From NCBI GenBank assembly GCA_963829545.1, contig CAWHIX010000010.1, forward strand, positions 434,001-498,000: 64,000 bases of DNA. Reading direction: 5' to 3'. The translations under genes were made by a program, and so were the position numbers. The first letter of the stretch is position 1. Every line of letters starts with the position of its first letter. The notes under the pieces were generated by a model. That model ran no database searches, was not told where the DNA came from, and worked only from the letters and a program-made list of their open reading frames with translations. The DNA is from JAXGXJ01 sp963829545. GTDB taxonomy: Bacteria; Actinomycetota; Thermoleophilia; RBG-16-64-13. Below are positions 34,966 to 44,330 of this stretch, piece after piece.

Positions 34966-37017
34966 CTAGCGCCCCCGTGTGCGGCCCCAGAAGCTCAGCA
35001 GCCGTGCCACGGTCGCTCCAAAGCGCTCGCCGGCGGAGCCGGCGCCGATGAGGACCTCTTCGTGCGACGGAGGGCCGGCGTTGGAGATGACGGCGAACGC
35101 CACCACCGCCAGGCCTTCATCTTGAGCCGCGCGGACTTCAGCGGCCAGCGACATGCTCACGCAATCGACCCCCAGTACCCGGAGGGCCTCGAGTTCGGCC
35201 GCCGTTTCGTAGTGCGGACCGGGGACTGCCGCGTGGACTCCGGCGCGCAGTCTATCGTCGTCACCACTCCAGTCCCGCAAATGCTCGCCGAACAAGGGGT
35301 CGCTCGCAGGAAAGCGGCCGGGCGATCCGTTGGGGCCCCACTCCTGGAGGTCGACGATCTCACCTACGAGAACCTGGTCGCCGATGGTCAGGTCGGGCGC
35401 GACGGCACCGGCCGCACTGCTGAGGACGATTCCCTCGACCCCCCATGCTGCCAGCGTCCGGACCTGTGACTGTGTCTCGCTGAGGTCGAAGCCCTCATAA
35501 CCATGGAGCCGGCCCCGAACAATGACGACGGACAGCCCGGAGATGGTCGCCAGGTTGAGGCGGCCGGGGTGCCCTGCGATGCCTCCCGTGCGCCAATGGG
35601 GAACTTCGCGAAAGGAGATCGCCGGTGGGGTTCCCTCCTCGCCGTCCGCGGGAAAGGCGGGAAAAGCCTCTGCCAGACCCGAACCGAGCACCACCGCCCA
35701 GGAGGGGGGCGCTCCGAGGCGGTCATGAAGCCATTCGGCGGCCTCGAGCGCCTCGACAGGGCCCACTCGACCGGGGATATCGGGGCCGAAGCCCGACGGC
35801 GCAGTCTGCGCGGGGGTGTAGCGCCGCCATCCCCGAGCCGGCCGCAGTCGGTCCACGGGCGCGCCGGCCAGTGGAGCCTCGCCGCCCGTGAAGTGGGCGA
35901 AGATGGTGGCGCCGGTGTCGCTGAAGCGCCCCTCGTAGACCGCGGCCGGCGCGCCGCCCGGACGGGGGTAGAGCAAGAGGGGGACGTACTCCCGGCTGTG
36001 GTCGGTGCTTACCGTGGTGGGGTCTACCCCGTGGTCCGCGGACAGGATCAGCCGGTCGTCGGGTTCCAGCAACTCGAGTATGCGGGGCAAGGCCAGATCG
36101 ACCGCGGCCAGGCCATGGGCGAAGCCGTCCGGGTCGTTGCGATGTCCCCACACCATGTCGAAGTCCACCAGATTGGTGAACAGCAGGCCCTCTTGAAACT
36201 CCCCTCTGTCGCTCGTCCCGGCAAGCAGGTCGATGATGAGGGCCAGATTCTCCTCGTTGGAGGCTACCTTGAGCTTGGTGCTTACCCCCTTGCCCAGGAA
36301 CACTTCGCTTATCTTGCCCAGCGCTACGACAGCTACTCCCGCGTCCTGCAGCAAGTCCAGGTAGGTGGGCGCGGGGGGAGCGAGCGAGAAATCGCGCCGG
36401 TCCTTCGTGCGCACGAAAGCTCCAGGAGATCCGGCGAAGGGTCGGGCGATCACGCGCGCCACCGCGTGCGGCCCCGTCAACAACTCGCGGGCGGTCTCGC
36501 ACCAGTCGTAGAGCAGTTCGAGCGGCACGATGTCGACGTGTGCCGCGATCTGGAAAACGCTATCGGCCGAGGTGTAGACGATGGGCCAGCCGTTCTGAAG
36601 GTGGTCCTCCCCCAACTCGGCGATTACGGCCGTACCAGAGGCGGTCTTGTTGCCCAACACCCCCCGCCCGGTCCTCTCCCTGAAGGGGGCAAGGATCTCC
36701 TCCGGAAAGCCCCGGGGATAGGTGGGGAAAGCATGTTCGGTGATCAGCCCCATGTGCTCCCAGTGCCCGACCGTGGTGTCCTTGCCGGCGGATAGAGGGG
36801 CAAGGCGGCCGGGCAGACAGCGCGGCCTCTCGACAGGAGGCACGCCCAGAATGGGGATGATGTTGCCCAGGCCGAGCCTGCGCAGATTGGGTAGTTGCAG
36901 GGACACCGTCCGCGCCAGGTTGCCGAGGGTATCCGAGCCTGTGTCGCCGTAGTCGGCTGCGTCGGGCAACTCTCCCACACCCACGCCGTCGAGCATCATG
37001 AAGACGAAGCGGCTCAT
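34966..37017 (-). CDS. deoB: Phosphopentomutase (DeoB) fused to class I purine nucleoside phosphorylase
   Basis: 683 residues. Residues 1-395 are DeoB: MMLDGVGVGELPDA metal site, DTTVGHWEHMG with the catalytic Thr, GKISEVF, DFDMVWGHRNDP, LSADHGVDPTT. Residues about 415-683 are a trimeric-type PNP: VLGSGLAEAF, GRLHGYEGF, GPHYETAAELEAL, VISNAGPPSHEEV. PNP releases (deoxy)ribose-1-phosphate from purine nucleosides and DeoB converts it to the 5-phosphate, so the two activities are consecutive. In Bacillus drm and punA are adjacent separate genes after xerD; here xerD precedes the fusion. No stop codon occurs in any frame of this strand between about 35740 and 35900, which argues against an indel-made fusion. 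Confidence 0.9.
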   Translation of the reverse strand: MSRFVFMMLDGVGVGELPDAADYGDTGSDTLGNLARTVSLQLPNLRRLGLGNIIPILGVPPVERPRCLPGRLAPLSAGKDTTVGHWEHMGLITEHAFPTYPRGFPEEILAPFRERTGRGVLGNKTASGTAVIAELGEDHLQNGWPIVYTSADSVFQIAAHVDIVPLELLYDWCETARELLTGPHAVARVIARPFAGSPGAFVRTKDRRDFSLAPPAPTYLDLLQDAGVAVVALGKISEVFLGKGVSTKLKVASNEENLALIIDLLAGTSDRGEFQEGLLFTNLVDFDMVWGHRNDPDGFAHGLAAVDLALPRILELLEPDDRLILSADHGVDPTTVSTDHSREYVPLLLYPRPGGAPAAVYEGRFSDTGATIFAHFTGGEAPLAGAPVDRLRPARGWRRYTPAQTAPSGFGPDIPGRVGPVEALEAAEWLHDRLGAPPSWAVVLGSGLAEAFPAFPADGEEGTPPAISFREVPHWRTGGIAGHPGRLNLATISGLSVVIVRGRLHGYEGFDLSETQSQVRTLAAWGVEGIVLSSAAGAVAPDLTIGDQVLVGEIVDLQEWGPNGSPGRFPASDPLFGEHLRDWSGDDDRLRAGVHAAVPGPHYETAAELEALRVLGVDCVSMSLAAEVRAAQDEGLAVVAFAVISNAGPPSHEEVLIGAGSAGERFGATVARLLSFWGRTRGR

Positions 37018-37922
37018 TCGTCTGCCTTCCTGGCTCGAGGATGAGCCTCGCGGTAGATCTTCTGCAGATGGGCCGCCGAAACGTGGGTGTAGATCTGAGT
37101 GGTCGACAGGTCGGCATGGCCCAGCATCTCCTGCACCGAGCGCAGGTCGGCCCCTCCCTCCAGCAGGTGGGTAGCGAAAGAGTGGCGGAGGGTGTGTGTG
37201 GAGACGTCGTCGGGCAGGCCGGCCTCGTGGGCGTAGCGCTTGACCAACTGGTGAAGCCCCTGCCTCGACATGCGCCGACCGCGCGTGTTCAGGAAGAGTT
37301 CCGGGGCTTTCAGAGTGCCGGGAGCTCCCAGCTGGGGGCGTCCGCGTTCGTTATAGGCCCGGATGGCCTCCAGTGCCTTGCGGCCCAAGGGCACGACCCT
37401 CTCCTTATCGCCCTTGCCCAAGACGCGCACGAAGCCCACATCGAGGTCGAGGTCCTGCAGGCGCAGAGCGAGAGCCTCCGATGCCCGCAGGCCCGCGCCG
37501 TAGATGGTCTCAAGAAGGGCCCGGTCGCGTAGCCCGCCGGGCGTCGCCTTGGGCGCCGCCAGCAGCCGTTCGACCTCATCGACCGTGAGAGTACGCGGCA
37601 GGTTGTGCTCCAGCCGGGGCCCGGCCAGAGACTTGCTGGGATCGGAGGAGGCGAGACCGAGGAGAAGCCGGCGGCGGTAGAACGAGCGGATGGCGGCCGC
37701 CTTGCGGGCGCGGGAGGCGGACTGCCAAAGACCGGAGGCCAAGAAGTCGCGGATGTCCTCCGCGGACGCCGACCTCAGGTCCCGACCCCTGTCCTCAAGA
37801 TAGGCCGAGAACTGGTTGAGGTCGCCTCGGTACGACTCGATGGTGCGCTCCGAAAGCCCCTGCTCGAGACGAAGGGCGCGCAGGTGCTGCGTGAGCGCCG
37901 GATCTTCAGTGTGGAGAGGCAC
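37014..37922 (-). CDS. xerD: Site-specific tyrosine recombinase XerD
   Basis: 302 residues from the GTG at 37922. The N-terminal SAM-like core-binding domain (RTIESYRGDLNQFSAYL) precedes the catalytic domain with R in GLRASEALALR, K in VLGKGDKERVVPL, HTLRHSFATHLLEGG and the Tyr nucleophile in STTQIYTHVS. It resolves chromosome dimers at dif. The surroundings are housekeeping genes, not mobile DNA. The end overlaps deoB (ATGA). Confidence 0.93.
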   Translation of the reverse strand: MPLHTEDPALTQHLRALRLEQGLSERTIESYRGDLNQFSAYLEDRGRDLRSASAEDIRDFLASGLWQSASRARKAAAIRSFYRRRLLLGLASSDPSKSLAGPRLEHNLPRTLTVDEVERLLAAPKATPGGLRDRALLETIYGAGLRASEALALRLQDLDLDVGFVRVLGKGDKERVVPLGRKALEAIRAYNERGRPQLGAPGTLKAPELFLNTRGRRMSRQGLHQLVKRYAHEAGLPDDVSTHTLRHSFATHLLEGGADLRSVQEMLGHADLSTTQIYTHVSAAHLQKIYREAHPRARKADE

Positions 37923-37936
37923 GCCGCCCGAGTGAC

Positions 37937-39058
37937 CTAGTAGTCGATGGGCAGGACGTATTCGAGCGGGAAGTGGGGGTTTCCAGTAGCCTCTGCCACC
38001 TCGCTGATGGTGACCTTCCCTTCCATCACGTTCACCCCGCGGGCCAGGGTCGGGTCGGCGCGGACGGCACCCACGACCCCCTTCTCGGCCAGAGCGAGGA
38101 TGTAGGGCAGGGTGGCGTTGGTGAGGGCCATGGTGGAGGTTATGGGCACGGCTCCGGGCATGTTGTCCACGCAATAGTGGACCATGCCGTGCTTCACGAA
38201 GGTCGGCGATCTATGGGTGGTGGGCCGCGACGTGGCTACACAGCCCCCCTGGTCGACGCTCAGGTCGACGATGACCGAGCCCTTCTGCATGGCCCGCACG
38301 AGATCCTCCGAGACCAGGACGGGGGCGCGTGCCCCCGGGTGAAGCACAGCTCCTATGACCACGTCGGCCCTGGTGACCTCGTCCTCGATGGTCAGTTGGT
38401 CGCTGTGCAGTGTCTGCACGGCCGGAACCCTGCGCACCAGGGCGTGCAGCGCATCTCCGTTGGTATCGAGTACCTTGGTGTGCGCACCCAGCCCGGCAGC
38501 AATGACGGCCGCGTTCCTGCCCGCGATGCCCGCGCCGAGGATGACCACGTTGGCGGCCTTGACCCCGGTGGCTCCGCCCAGCAGCTTGCCCTTGCCCCCT
38601 GCCGCTCGCTCCAGGAAATACGCCCCGCCCTGGGCGGCCAGGCGGCCGGCGATCTCACTCATGGGCGCGAGAAGGAGGCGATGCCCATCGGAGTTCTCGA
38701 CGGTCTCATAGGCCAGACAGGTGGCTCCGCTGTCGATAAGGGCCTGGGTGAGTTTCTTGTCTGGAGCCAGATGCAGGAACGTGAAAAGCACGTGGCGCGA
38801 CTCCAGATATTGGAATTCCTCGGGGAGGGGCTCCTTGACCTTCACCACGAGGTCCGCCTGCGCGAAGACAGCCTGGGCGTCAGGGGCGATCCGCGCCCCC
38901 GCGGCCACGTAGGCCTCATCCGAGAACAGTGACCCTCTTCCCGCGTCTCGCTCCAGAATCACCTGGTGCCCGCGGTCCGTGAGTTCGCGCGTGCCCGCGG
39001 GCGTGAGAGCGACGCGGTACTCCTCTTCTTTGATCTCCTTTGGTACTCCCACGCGCAT
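37937..39058 (-). CDS. ald: Alanine dehydrogenase
   Basis: 373 residues, the family's length. Starts MRVGVPKEIKEEEYRVALTP; Lys and His active-site regions KVKEPLPEE and FTFLHLAPDK; nucleotide loop VVILGAGIAGRNAA; DLSVDQGGCVATSRPTTH; NMPGAVPITSTMALTNATLPY. It interconverts alanine and pyruvate with NAD. It lies between the nudix hydrolase and xerD genes. GTACTCCCACGCGCAT (plus) marks the start. Confidence 0.96.
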   Translation of the reverse strand: MRVGVPKEIKEEEYRVALTPAGTRELTDRGHQVILERDAGRGSLFSDEAYVAAGARIAPDAQAVFAQADLVVKVKEPLPEEFQYLESRHVLFTFLHLAPDKKLTQALIDSGATCLAYETVENSDGHRLLLAPMSEIAGRLAAQGGAYFLERAAGGKGKLLGGATGVKAANVVILGAGIAGRNAAVIAAGLGAHTKVLDTNGDALHALVRRVPAVQTLHSDQLTIEDEVTRADVVIGAVLHPGARAPVLVSEDLVRAMQKGSVIVDLSVDQGGCVATSRPTTHRSPTFVKHGMVHYCVDNMPGAVPITSTMALTNATLPYILALAEKGVVGAVRADPTLARGVNVMEGKVTISEVAEATGNPHFPLEYVLPIDY

Positions 39059-39077
39059 GGTCTTCGTCCCTCTCCGT

Positions 39078-39647
39078 TCAGTCCCGGTGGTCTGCGCTGC
39101 TCCTTTGTACGAGCAACAGGGTAGCCAGGGTCTTGGCGTCCGTAATCTCCCCCAGGTCACTATAGAGGCTCTGCAGGGAGTAGCGGGCCACCGTGAGATC
39201 CTCGTCGTCGTCTGGGTCGGTCTCCACCTGATGAAGACCCTCGGCCAGAAAAGCGTGGAGGCGCTCATTGGCAAAGCCCGGCGAGGAGAAGAAGCTGCCC
39301 AGGGAGGTCCAGCGCTCCGCCTCCAGACCTACCTCCTCTCGCAACTCGCGCACCGCAGCCGCGAGAGGCTCCTCGCCCGGCTCGAGGCCGCCCGCAGGAA
39401 GCTCGAGCAGATGGCGCCGGATGGGATGCCGGTACTGCCTTACCATGTAGACACAGCGCTCTTCATCGACAGCCGCCACCACTACGGCCCCGGGGTGTTC
39501 GACCACCTCGCGCACGGCAGTCCCCCCGCCGGGGAGGGTGATCTCGTCGACGCGGAGAGCCACGATCTTCCCTTCGTAGAGCACGCGGGAAGAGACGACT
39601 TCGGGCAGGAACATGCCCCCATTTGCATCGGGATGCGTCTCACTCAT
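39078..39647 (-). CDS. Nudix hydrolase, ADP-ribose pyrophosphatase type
   Basis: 189 residues. The Nudix box runs from GGLEPGEEPLAAAVREL through REEVGLEA. The N-terminal strand layout (VLYEGKIVALRVDEITLPGG) and SFFSSPGFANERLHAFLA are typical of NudF-type ADP-ribose pyrophosphatases. The ATG overlaps the M20 peptidase stop by eight bases. The neighbourhood nudix-xerD-deoB resembles nudF-xerD-drm in Bacillus. Confidence 0.88.
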   Translation of the reverse strand: MSETHPDANGGMFLPEVVSSRVLYEGKIVALRVDEITLPGGGTAVREVVEHPGAVVVAAVDEERCVYMVRQYRHPIRRHLLELPAGGLEPGEEPLAAAVRELREEVGLEAERWTSLGSFFSSPGFANERLHAFLAEGLHQVETDPDDDEDLTVARYSLQSLYSDLGEITDAKTLATLLLVQRSSADHRD

Positions 39648-40806
39648 GACCGCCTCCGGGCGCCCGCTCCCGAGGCCCGTACTCGGGGGCCAGCGCCACG
39701 AGCTGAAGAACGAGACAGCAGAGCCGCTCCAGATCGTCCAGAGTCACGTACTCCTCAGCGGAGTGTACCTGCATCATGCCGGCGTCGAGGTTGACGGTGG
39801 GCAGACCCCTGGCGTTGAGGATGTTGGCGTCGGAGCCTCCCCCCGCGGTCTGCATGCGCGGCTCGATGCCGAGCGCGGAGATAGCCGCCTTGCTGAGGCG
39901 CACCACCGGTGACCGACCCGTCAGCGCGAAGGCGCGGTACTCGTGCACCAGACTGATGTCGACGTCCACACCTAGCTGCGCCGCCCCCTCCTGAAGGGCG
40001 TCCACCATGGCCGCCGCGGTGTGGGCCAGCTTCTCATCATCGTGGCTGCGGCACTCGCCCCGGATCTCACATAGCTCGGGGACGATGTTGGACGCCACTC
40101 CGCCCTTTATGACGCCGATGTTCGCGCTGGTCTCCTCGTCTATCCGTCCCAGAGACATGGCCGCGATGGCCTTCGCTGCGGCTTGGATGGCGCTCCGCCC
40201 TCTCTCCGGTTCCACCCCGGAGTGGGCGGCGCGGCCGCGGAAAATGGCCTGGAGCCCCTGCTGACTGGGCGCCCTGGCTGTGATGCCTCCCACGGCCCCG
40301 CAGGAGTCGAAGACGGCCGCCAGAGGACTGGCGAGGACCTGCCCCATGTGCTTGGCTCCCACCAATCCGGTCTCCTCCGAGACTGTGAAGAAGAGTTCAT
40401 AGGTCGGAAAGGGGATGCCGGTCTGTCGCAGAAGCTCGGTGGCGTGGAGCAGAGCGGCGACAGCCACCTTGTCGTCGGCGCCCAGGATGGTCCGACGCGC
40501 GTTGCGGAACACCCCTTCTTCAAGCACCGGCTCGATGAGATCCGTCGGCTCGACGGTATCGAGGTGGGCCCCGAGCGCCAGGTGAGGCTTGACGCCCTCT
40601 CCCTTGACGGTGCACCACAGATTGCCGGCCGTCCCCCCGATGGCCTTCGCGGTGTCGTCCTCGTGGACCGTCACGCCAAGAGCCGTCAGAGTGGATGTGA
40701 CTTCGTCCGCCACGGCCCGCTCGCTCCGCGAGGGGCTGGGGATGCGGGCCAGTCCGAGGAACAGTTCGGTCAGCCGGTCACGAGAGGGTGCCGGAGGCCC
40801 GTCCAT
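39640..40806 (-). CDS. M20-family metallopeptidase (PepT-like)
   Basis: 388 residues from ATG 40806. Zinc-site motifs: LGAHLDTVEP, LGADDKVAVAALLHA, FTVSEETGLVGAK. The dimerisation domain carries IFRGRAAHSGVEPERGRSAI. The C-terminal zinc His region is TAGGGSDANILNARGLPTVNLDAG-like. It resembles tripeptidase-like M20 enzymes of Gram-positives. The start lies five bases after the pyrG stop. Confidence 0.87.
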   Translation of the reverse strand: MDGPPAPSRDRLTELFLGLARIPSPSRSERAVADEVTSTLTALGVTVHEDDTAKAIGGTAGNLWCTVKGEGVKPHLALGAHLDTVEPTDLIEPVLEEGVFRNARRTILGADDKVAVAALLHATELLRQTGIPFPTYELFFTVSEETGLVGAKHMGQVLASPLAAVFDSCGAVGGITARAPSQQGLQAIFRGRAAHSGVEPERGRSAIQAAAKAIAAMSLGRIDEETSANIGVIKGGVASNIVPELCEIRGECRSHDDEKLAHTAAAMVDALQEGAAQLGVDVDISLVHEYRAFALTGRSPVVRLSKAAISALGIEPRMQTAGGGSDANILNARGLPTVNLDAGMMQVHSAEEYVTLDDLERLCCLVLQLVALAPEYGPRERAPGGGHE

Positions 40807-40811
40807 GCAGC

Positions 40812-42461
40812 TCAATCCGCCGTATCCGCGCAGGCCGATCCCCCTCCGCCGGCCTTTGCTCCACACTCACAAGCGATAGCCGCCCCGATGAAATCCCTGA
40901 AGAGCGGGTGAGGCTTGGTGGGACGGCTCTTGAACTCCGGGTGGTATTGACAGGCGACGAACCAGGGATGGTCCGCCAGCTCGATGACTTCCACCAGGCG
41001 GTCGTCGGGCGTCAGTCCGCCGATGATGAGGCCCCTGTCCGTCAGCTGACTCCGGAAGATGTTGTTGACTTCGTAGCGGTGGCGGTGTCGCTCGTAGATG
41101 ACCTCTTCCCCGTAGGCAGCGTAGGCCTTGGTTTCGGGCATCAACTTGGTGGGCGAGGCGCCCAGGCGCATCGTGCCGCCCATGTCGGAGATATCCTTCT
41201 GCTCGGGCAGCAGGTCGATGACCGGATAGTTGGTGGACGGGTCGAACTCGGAGGAGTTCGCGCCTACCATTCCGGCCACGTGACGGGCGAACTCGGCCAC
41301 AGCCACCTGCATCCCCAGGCACAGGCCCAGGTAAGGCACCTTGTTCTCACGGGCGTAGCGGACGGCCATGATCTTGCCCTCGATGCCCCGGATACCGAAG
41401 CCACCGGGTACGAGGATGCCGTCGGCCGCCTCCAGGCGGGAGGTTATCTCCTCCTTGCGCAGGGTCTCGGCATCGACCCAGACGATCTCGAGCTTGCGGC
41501 CATGATGCGTGGCGGCGTGCTTGAGAGCCTCCACCACGCTGAGGTAGGCGTCCTGCAACTGCACGTACTTGCCCACGAGGGCGATGCGCACGGTGCCGTC
41601 GGCCTTCTTGATGCGCTCCACCAGATCGGTCCACTCCTCCAGGTGGAGCGGGCCGACATCGAGACCCAGCTTGTCGGCCACCAGCGTGTCCAGCCCCTCA
41701 TCGCGCAGGTTGAGGGGGACGAAGTAGATGTGGGCCGCGTCGATGCAACTGATGACCGCGCGCGGTTCGACATCGGTGAAAAGCGCGATCTTGTCCTTGA
41801 GTTCCTGGCTGATGGCCCTGTGGGAGCGGCACACGATGATGTCGGGCTGGATGCCGATACTCCGCAGTTCGTTCACGCTGTGCTGGGTCGGTTTGGTCTT
41901 CAGTTCGCCACTCGCGTCGAGGAAGGGGATGAGGGTGACGTGTATGTAGATGACGTTCTGCCGGCCGATATCCTTGCGGAACTGGCGGATAGCCTCCAGG
42001 AAGGGCAGGCTCTCGATGTCGCCGACCGTGCCCCCGATCTCGGTGATGACCACGTCAACGTCGGGGTTGCGGGAGACCCTGGCGATCCGCTCCTTGATCT
42101 CGTTGGTTATGTGGGGGATGACCTGTACGGTGCCGCCCAGGTAGTCCCCCTTGCGTTCCTTGCGGATGACGTTGTAGTAGATCGACCCGGAAGTGACGTT
42201 GGAATCGCGCGTGAGGTTCTCGTCGACGAAACGCTCGTAGTGTCCCAGATCGAGGTCGGTCTCGGCCCCATCCTCGGTGACGAAGACCTCTCCATGCTGG
42301 AATGGGCTCATGGTCCCGGGGTCGACGTTGAGGTAGGGATCGAACTTCTGCATGACCACCTTGAGACCCCGGCTCTTGAGCAGGCGTCCCAGGGAAGAGC
42401 CAACGATCCCTTTGCCCAGCGATGACACAACGCCACCCGTGACGAATACGTGCTTGGCCAT
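40812..42461 (-). CDS. pyrG: CTP synthase
   Basis: 549 residues. The N-terminal amidoligase has FVTGGVVSSLGKGI and KFDPYLNVDPGTMSPF, and HYERF follows. The C-terminal class I glutaminase carries the nucleophile Cys in LGLCLGMQVAV and the His/Glu of CQYHPEFKS. It converts UTP to CTP. The C-terminal extension ACECGAKAGGGGSACADTAD contains three cysteines and is not part of the usual fold. Confidence 0.97.
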   Translation of the reverse strand: MAKHVFVTGGVVSSLGKGIVGSSLGRLLKSRGLKVVMQKFDPYLNVDPGTMSPFQHGEVFVTEDGAETDLDLGHYERFVDENLTRDSNVTSGSIYYNVIRKERKGDYLGGTVQVIPHITNEIKERIARVSRNPDVDVVITEIGGTVGDIESLPFLEAIRQFRKDIGRQNVIYIHVTLIPFLDASGELKTKPTQHSVNELRSIGIQPDIIVCRSHRAISQELKDKIALFTDVEPRAVISCIDAAHIYFVPLNLRDEGLDTLVADKLGLDVGPLHLEEWTDLVERIKKADGTVRIALVGKYVQLQDAYLSVVEALKHAATHHGRKLEIVWVDAETLRKEEITSRLEAADGILVPGGFGIRGIEGKIMAVRYARENKVPYLGLCLGMQVAVAEFARHVAGMVGANSSEFDPSTNYPVIDLLPEQKDISDMGGTMRLGASPTKLMPETKAYAAYGEEVIYERHRHRYEVNNIFRSQLTDRGLIIGGLTPDDRLVEVIELADHPWFVACQYHPEFKSRPTKPHPLFRDFIGAAIACECGAKAGGGGSACADTAD

Positions 42462-42530
42462 GGTCTCCCCTACGCCGTTCGGTGTGTATATCGGGCGGCG
42501 CCGACCCGCGAGGCCCGCGCCCTGCCTAGT

Positions 42531-44315
42531 CTAGCAGGAGGCCTGCGCCCTGTCGCGTAGCTCACGGGCGTGGGCCATGGCTTCCCTGTCCTCGGGCCGT
42601 CCACCCATCATGCGGCACAACTCTTCTACCACGGCCTCTCCCTCCAACAGCGAGAGGCGGGTGGAGGTGGAGGTGGCGAACACCTGTTCGGCGGCCGCGC
42701 CGAGTTCCTGCGCGGCGGCCGCGCCAAGTTCCTGCCCGGCGCCACGATCGGGTGCCCACCTGGGCCCCACCACCTTGTCGATGAGGTAATGGCGGTCGGC
42801 CAGAGCGGCGACGCTGGCCAGATGGGTGACGACCACCAGTTGGGAGCGACAGGAGAGCTCCCGCAGTTTCGATGCCACAGCGACTGCCGTACGACCCCCG
42901 ATGCCGGCGTCGATCTCGTCGAAGACCAGGGTCTCGTCCCCGCCGGCCCCTGCCAGGGCGCACTTGAGGGCCAGAAGGACGCGGGACAGTTCGCCCCCGG
43001 AGGCGGTGGAGGCGAGGCTGCGGGGCGCCTGACCGGGGTTCGCACTCAGCAGGAACTCAGCCGACTCCGCGCCGCTCTCCCGGAGACCTTCCCAGCCGGC
43101 CCGCTCACGCAGGAGGACGGTGATCTTGGCCTCGGGCATACCCAGATCGGCCAGTTGACGCCCCACCGCATCCTCCAGCAAGGGTACGGCCTCCCGGCGA
43201 CGCCGGGACAGCTGCGCAGCCAGGTCGAGCGCGAGCGCGCAGTGCGCGGCTCGCGCCTCCGCCAGGTCGCGGAGGTCGTCTTCCATCCGCTCCAGGTGGC
43301 CCAGACGCTCGCGGGAGAGATCGAGGTGGTCGAGCGCCGCCTCCGTGGAGCCCCCGTACTTGCGGGCCAGGTCGGAGTACACACGGAGCCGCTCGTCGAC
43401 CGTGCGCAGCCGCTCCGGGTCGACTGTGATCCTCCCCACGTGGGCGTGAAGCTCCCGAGACAACTCCGCCAACCGATACTGGATCTCAAGAAGGTCTGCC
43501 GCCAGGACGTCGAGCGTCGTGTCGATTCCCGCCAGGCGGGCAAGGTGCGCGGATGCCTGGGCCACCGATCCGGTCGCGTCGGGCTCCTCGTTATCGGTGC
43601 TCAGGAGGTCGGCGGCCAGACCTGCTCCCACCAGGAGTTCCTCCGCCCGAGCCAGCAGGCGCTGCTCCGCCGTGAGGTCCTGCTCCTCCGCTAGAGACAT
43701 GCCCGCCAAGGTGAGTTCTTCCACCTCGTAGCGCAGAAGGCGGAGCTCGCGTTCTCGGTTCTCTCGCGACCGCTGGGCTTCCTCAAGAGCCTGAACGGTC
43801 TCCTGCGCCTTCAGGAACGCGCGCCGGTAGGTCTGGCTGATGTCCGTCGTCTCCTGCCCCGCCCACTCGTCGAGCACTCCCAGTTGGTACCCCGGATCGA
43901 GCAGACGGCGATATTCGTGCTGCCCGGCGAAAGACAGAAGCCGCGAGAGGAGTTCACCCATGGTGCCGAGGGTGACGGCCGCCCCGTTGATGTAGCAGCG
44001 GTTTCGACCCTCGCTGCTCAGGCGGCGCGTGGCCACCACCTCGTCGTGTCCCTCCTCGACCAGGTCGCGGACCTGCTCTGGAGCACCGAGGAGAGCCGCC
44101 GCGTCGACCGTGAACACGGCTTCGATGACGGCCTCGCTTGCGGCTGCGCCCACCAAGCCGTCTTCGGCGCGCTCCCCCATGAGAAGACCCAGGGCCCTGG
44201 TAAGGAGTGTCTTCCCGGCGCCGGTCTCGCCGCTGAGGACCGTGAGACCGTTGCCGAACTCGAGGACCGCGTCGTCGATAAGAACGAAGTTGCGGATGCT
44301 CAGCGAAGCCAACAT
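42531..44315 (-). CDS. recN: DNA repair protein RecN
   Basis: 594 residues, SMC-like. Walker A SGETGAGKT (29-37), coiled-coil arms in the middle, signature ASGGELSRVLLALKCALAG, Walker B ETLVFDEIDAGIGGRTA. It acts early in double-strand break repair. An eight-residue motif (QELGAAA) is duplicated near the C terminus, encoded by a 24-base tandem repeat. It follows nadK, with tlyA and dxs before it, close to the Bacillus dxs-tlyA-argR-recN order. Confidence 0.95.
   Translation of the reverse strand: MLASLSIRNFVLIDDAVLEFGNGLTVLSGETGAGKTLLTRALGLLMGERAEDGLVGAAASEAVIEAVFTVDAAALLGAPEQVRDLVEEGHDEVVATRRLSSEGRNRCYINGAAVTLGTMGELLSRLLSFAGQHEYRRLLDPGYQLGVLDEWAGQETTDISQTYRRAFLKAQETVQALEEAQRSRENRERELRLLRYEVEELTLAGMSLAEEQDLTAEQRLLARAEELLVGAGLAADLLSTDNEEPDATGSVAQASAHLARLAGIDTTLDVLAADLLEIQYRLAELSRELHAHVGRITVDPERLRTVDERLRVYSDLARKYGGSTEAALDHLDLSRERLGHLERMEDDLRDLAEARAAHCALALDLAAQLSRRRREAVPLLEDAVGRQLADLGMPEAKITVLLRERAGWEGLRESGAESAEFLLSANPGQAPRSLASTASGGELSRVLLALKCALAGAGGDETLVFDEIDAGIGGRTAVAVASKLRELSCRSQLVVVTHLASVAALADRHYLIDKVVGPRWAPDRGAGQELGAAAAQELGAAAEQVFATSTSTRLSLLEGEAVVEELCRMMGGRPEDREAMAHARELRDRAQASC
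42691..42738. repeat. 24-bp tandem duplication inside recN
   Basis: Two adjacent 24-base units (42691-42714 and 42715-42738) differ at two positions. The duplication keeps the reading frame and doubles an eight-residue segment of RecN near GRGAGQELGAAA. The most likely origin is recent slippage. Confidence 0.7.
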
Positions 44316-44330
44316 GTTCGAGCCGCGGGT

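Noticed and set aside
37014..37922. A phage or transposon integrase
   Set aside because: It is full-length XerD in the conserved xerD-deoB neighbourhood, with no att repeats or mobile genes nearby.
40788..42425. A 545-codon open frame on the + strand opposite pyrG
   Set aside because: It mirrors the codon bias of pyrG on the opposite strand and has no recognisable motif. Similar long antisense frames oppose the DHH-CBS-PAP gene, dxs and alaS.
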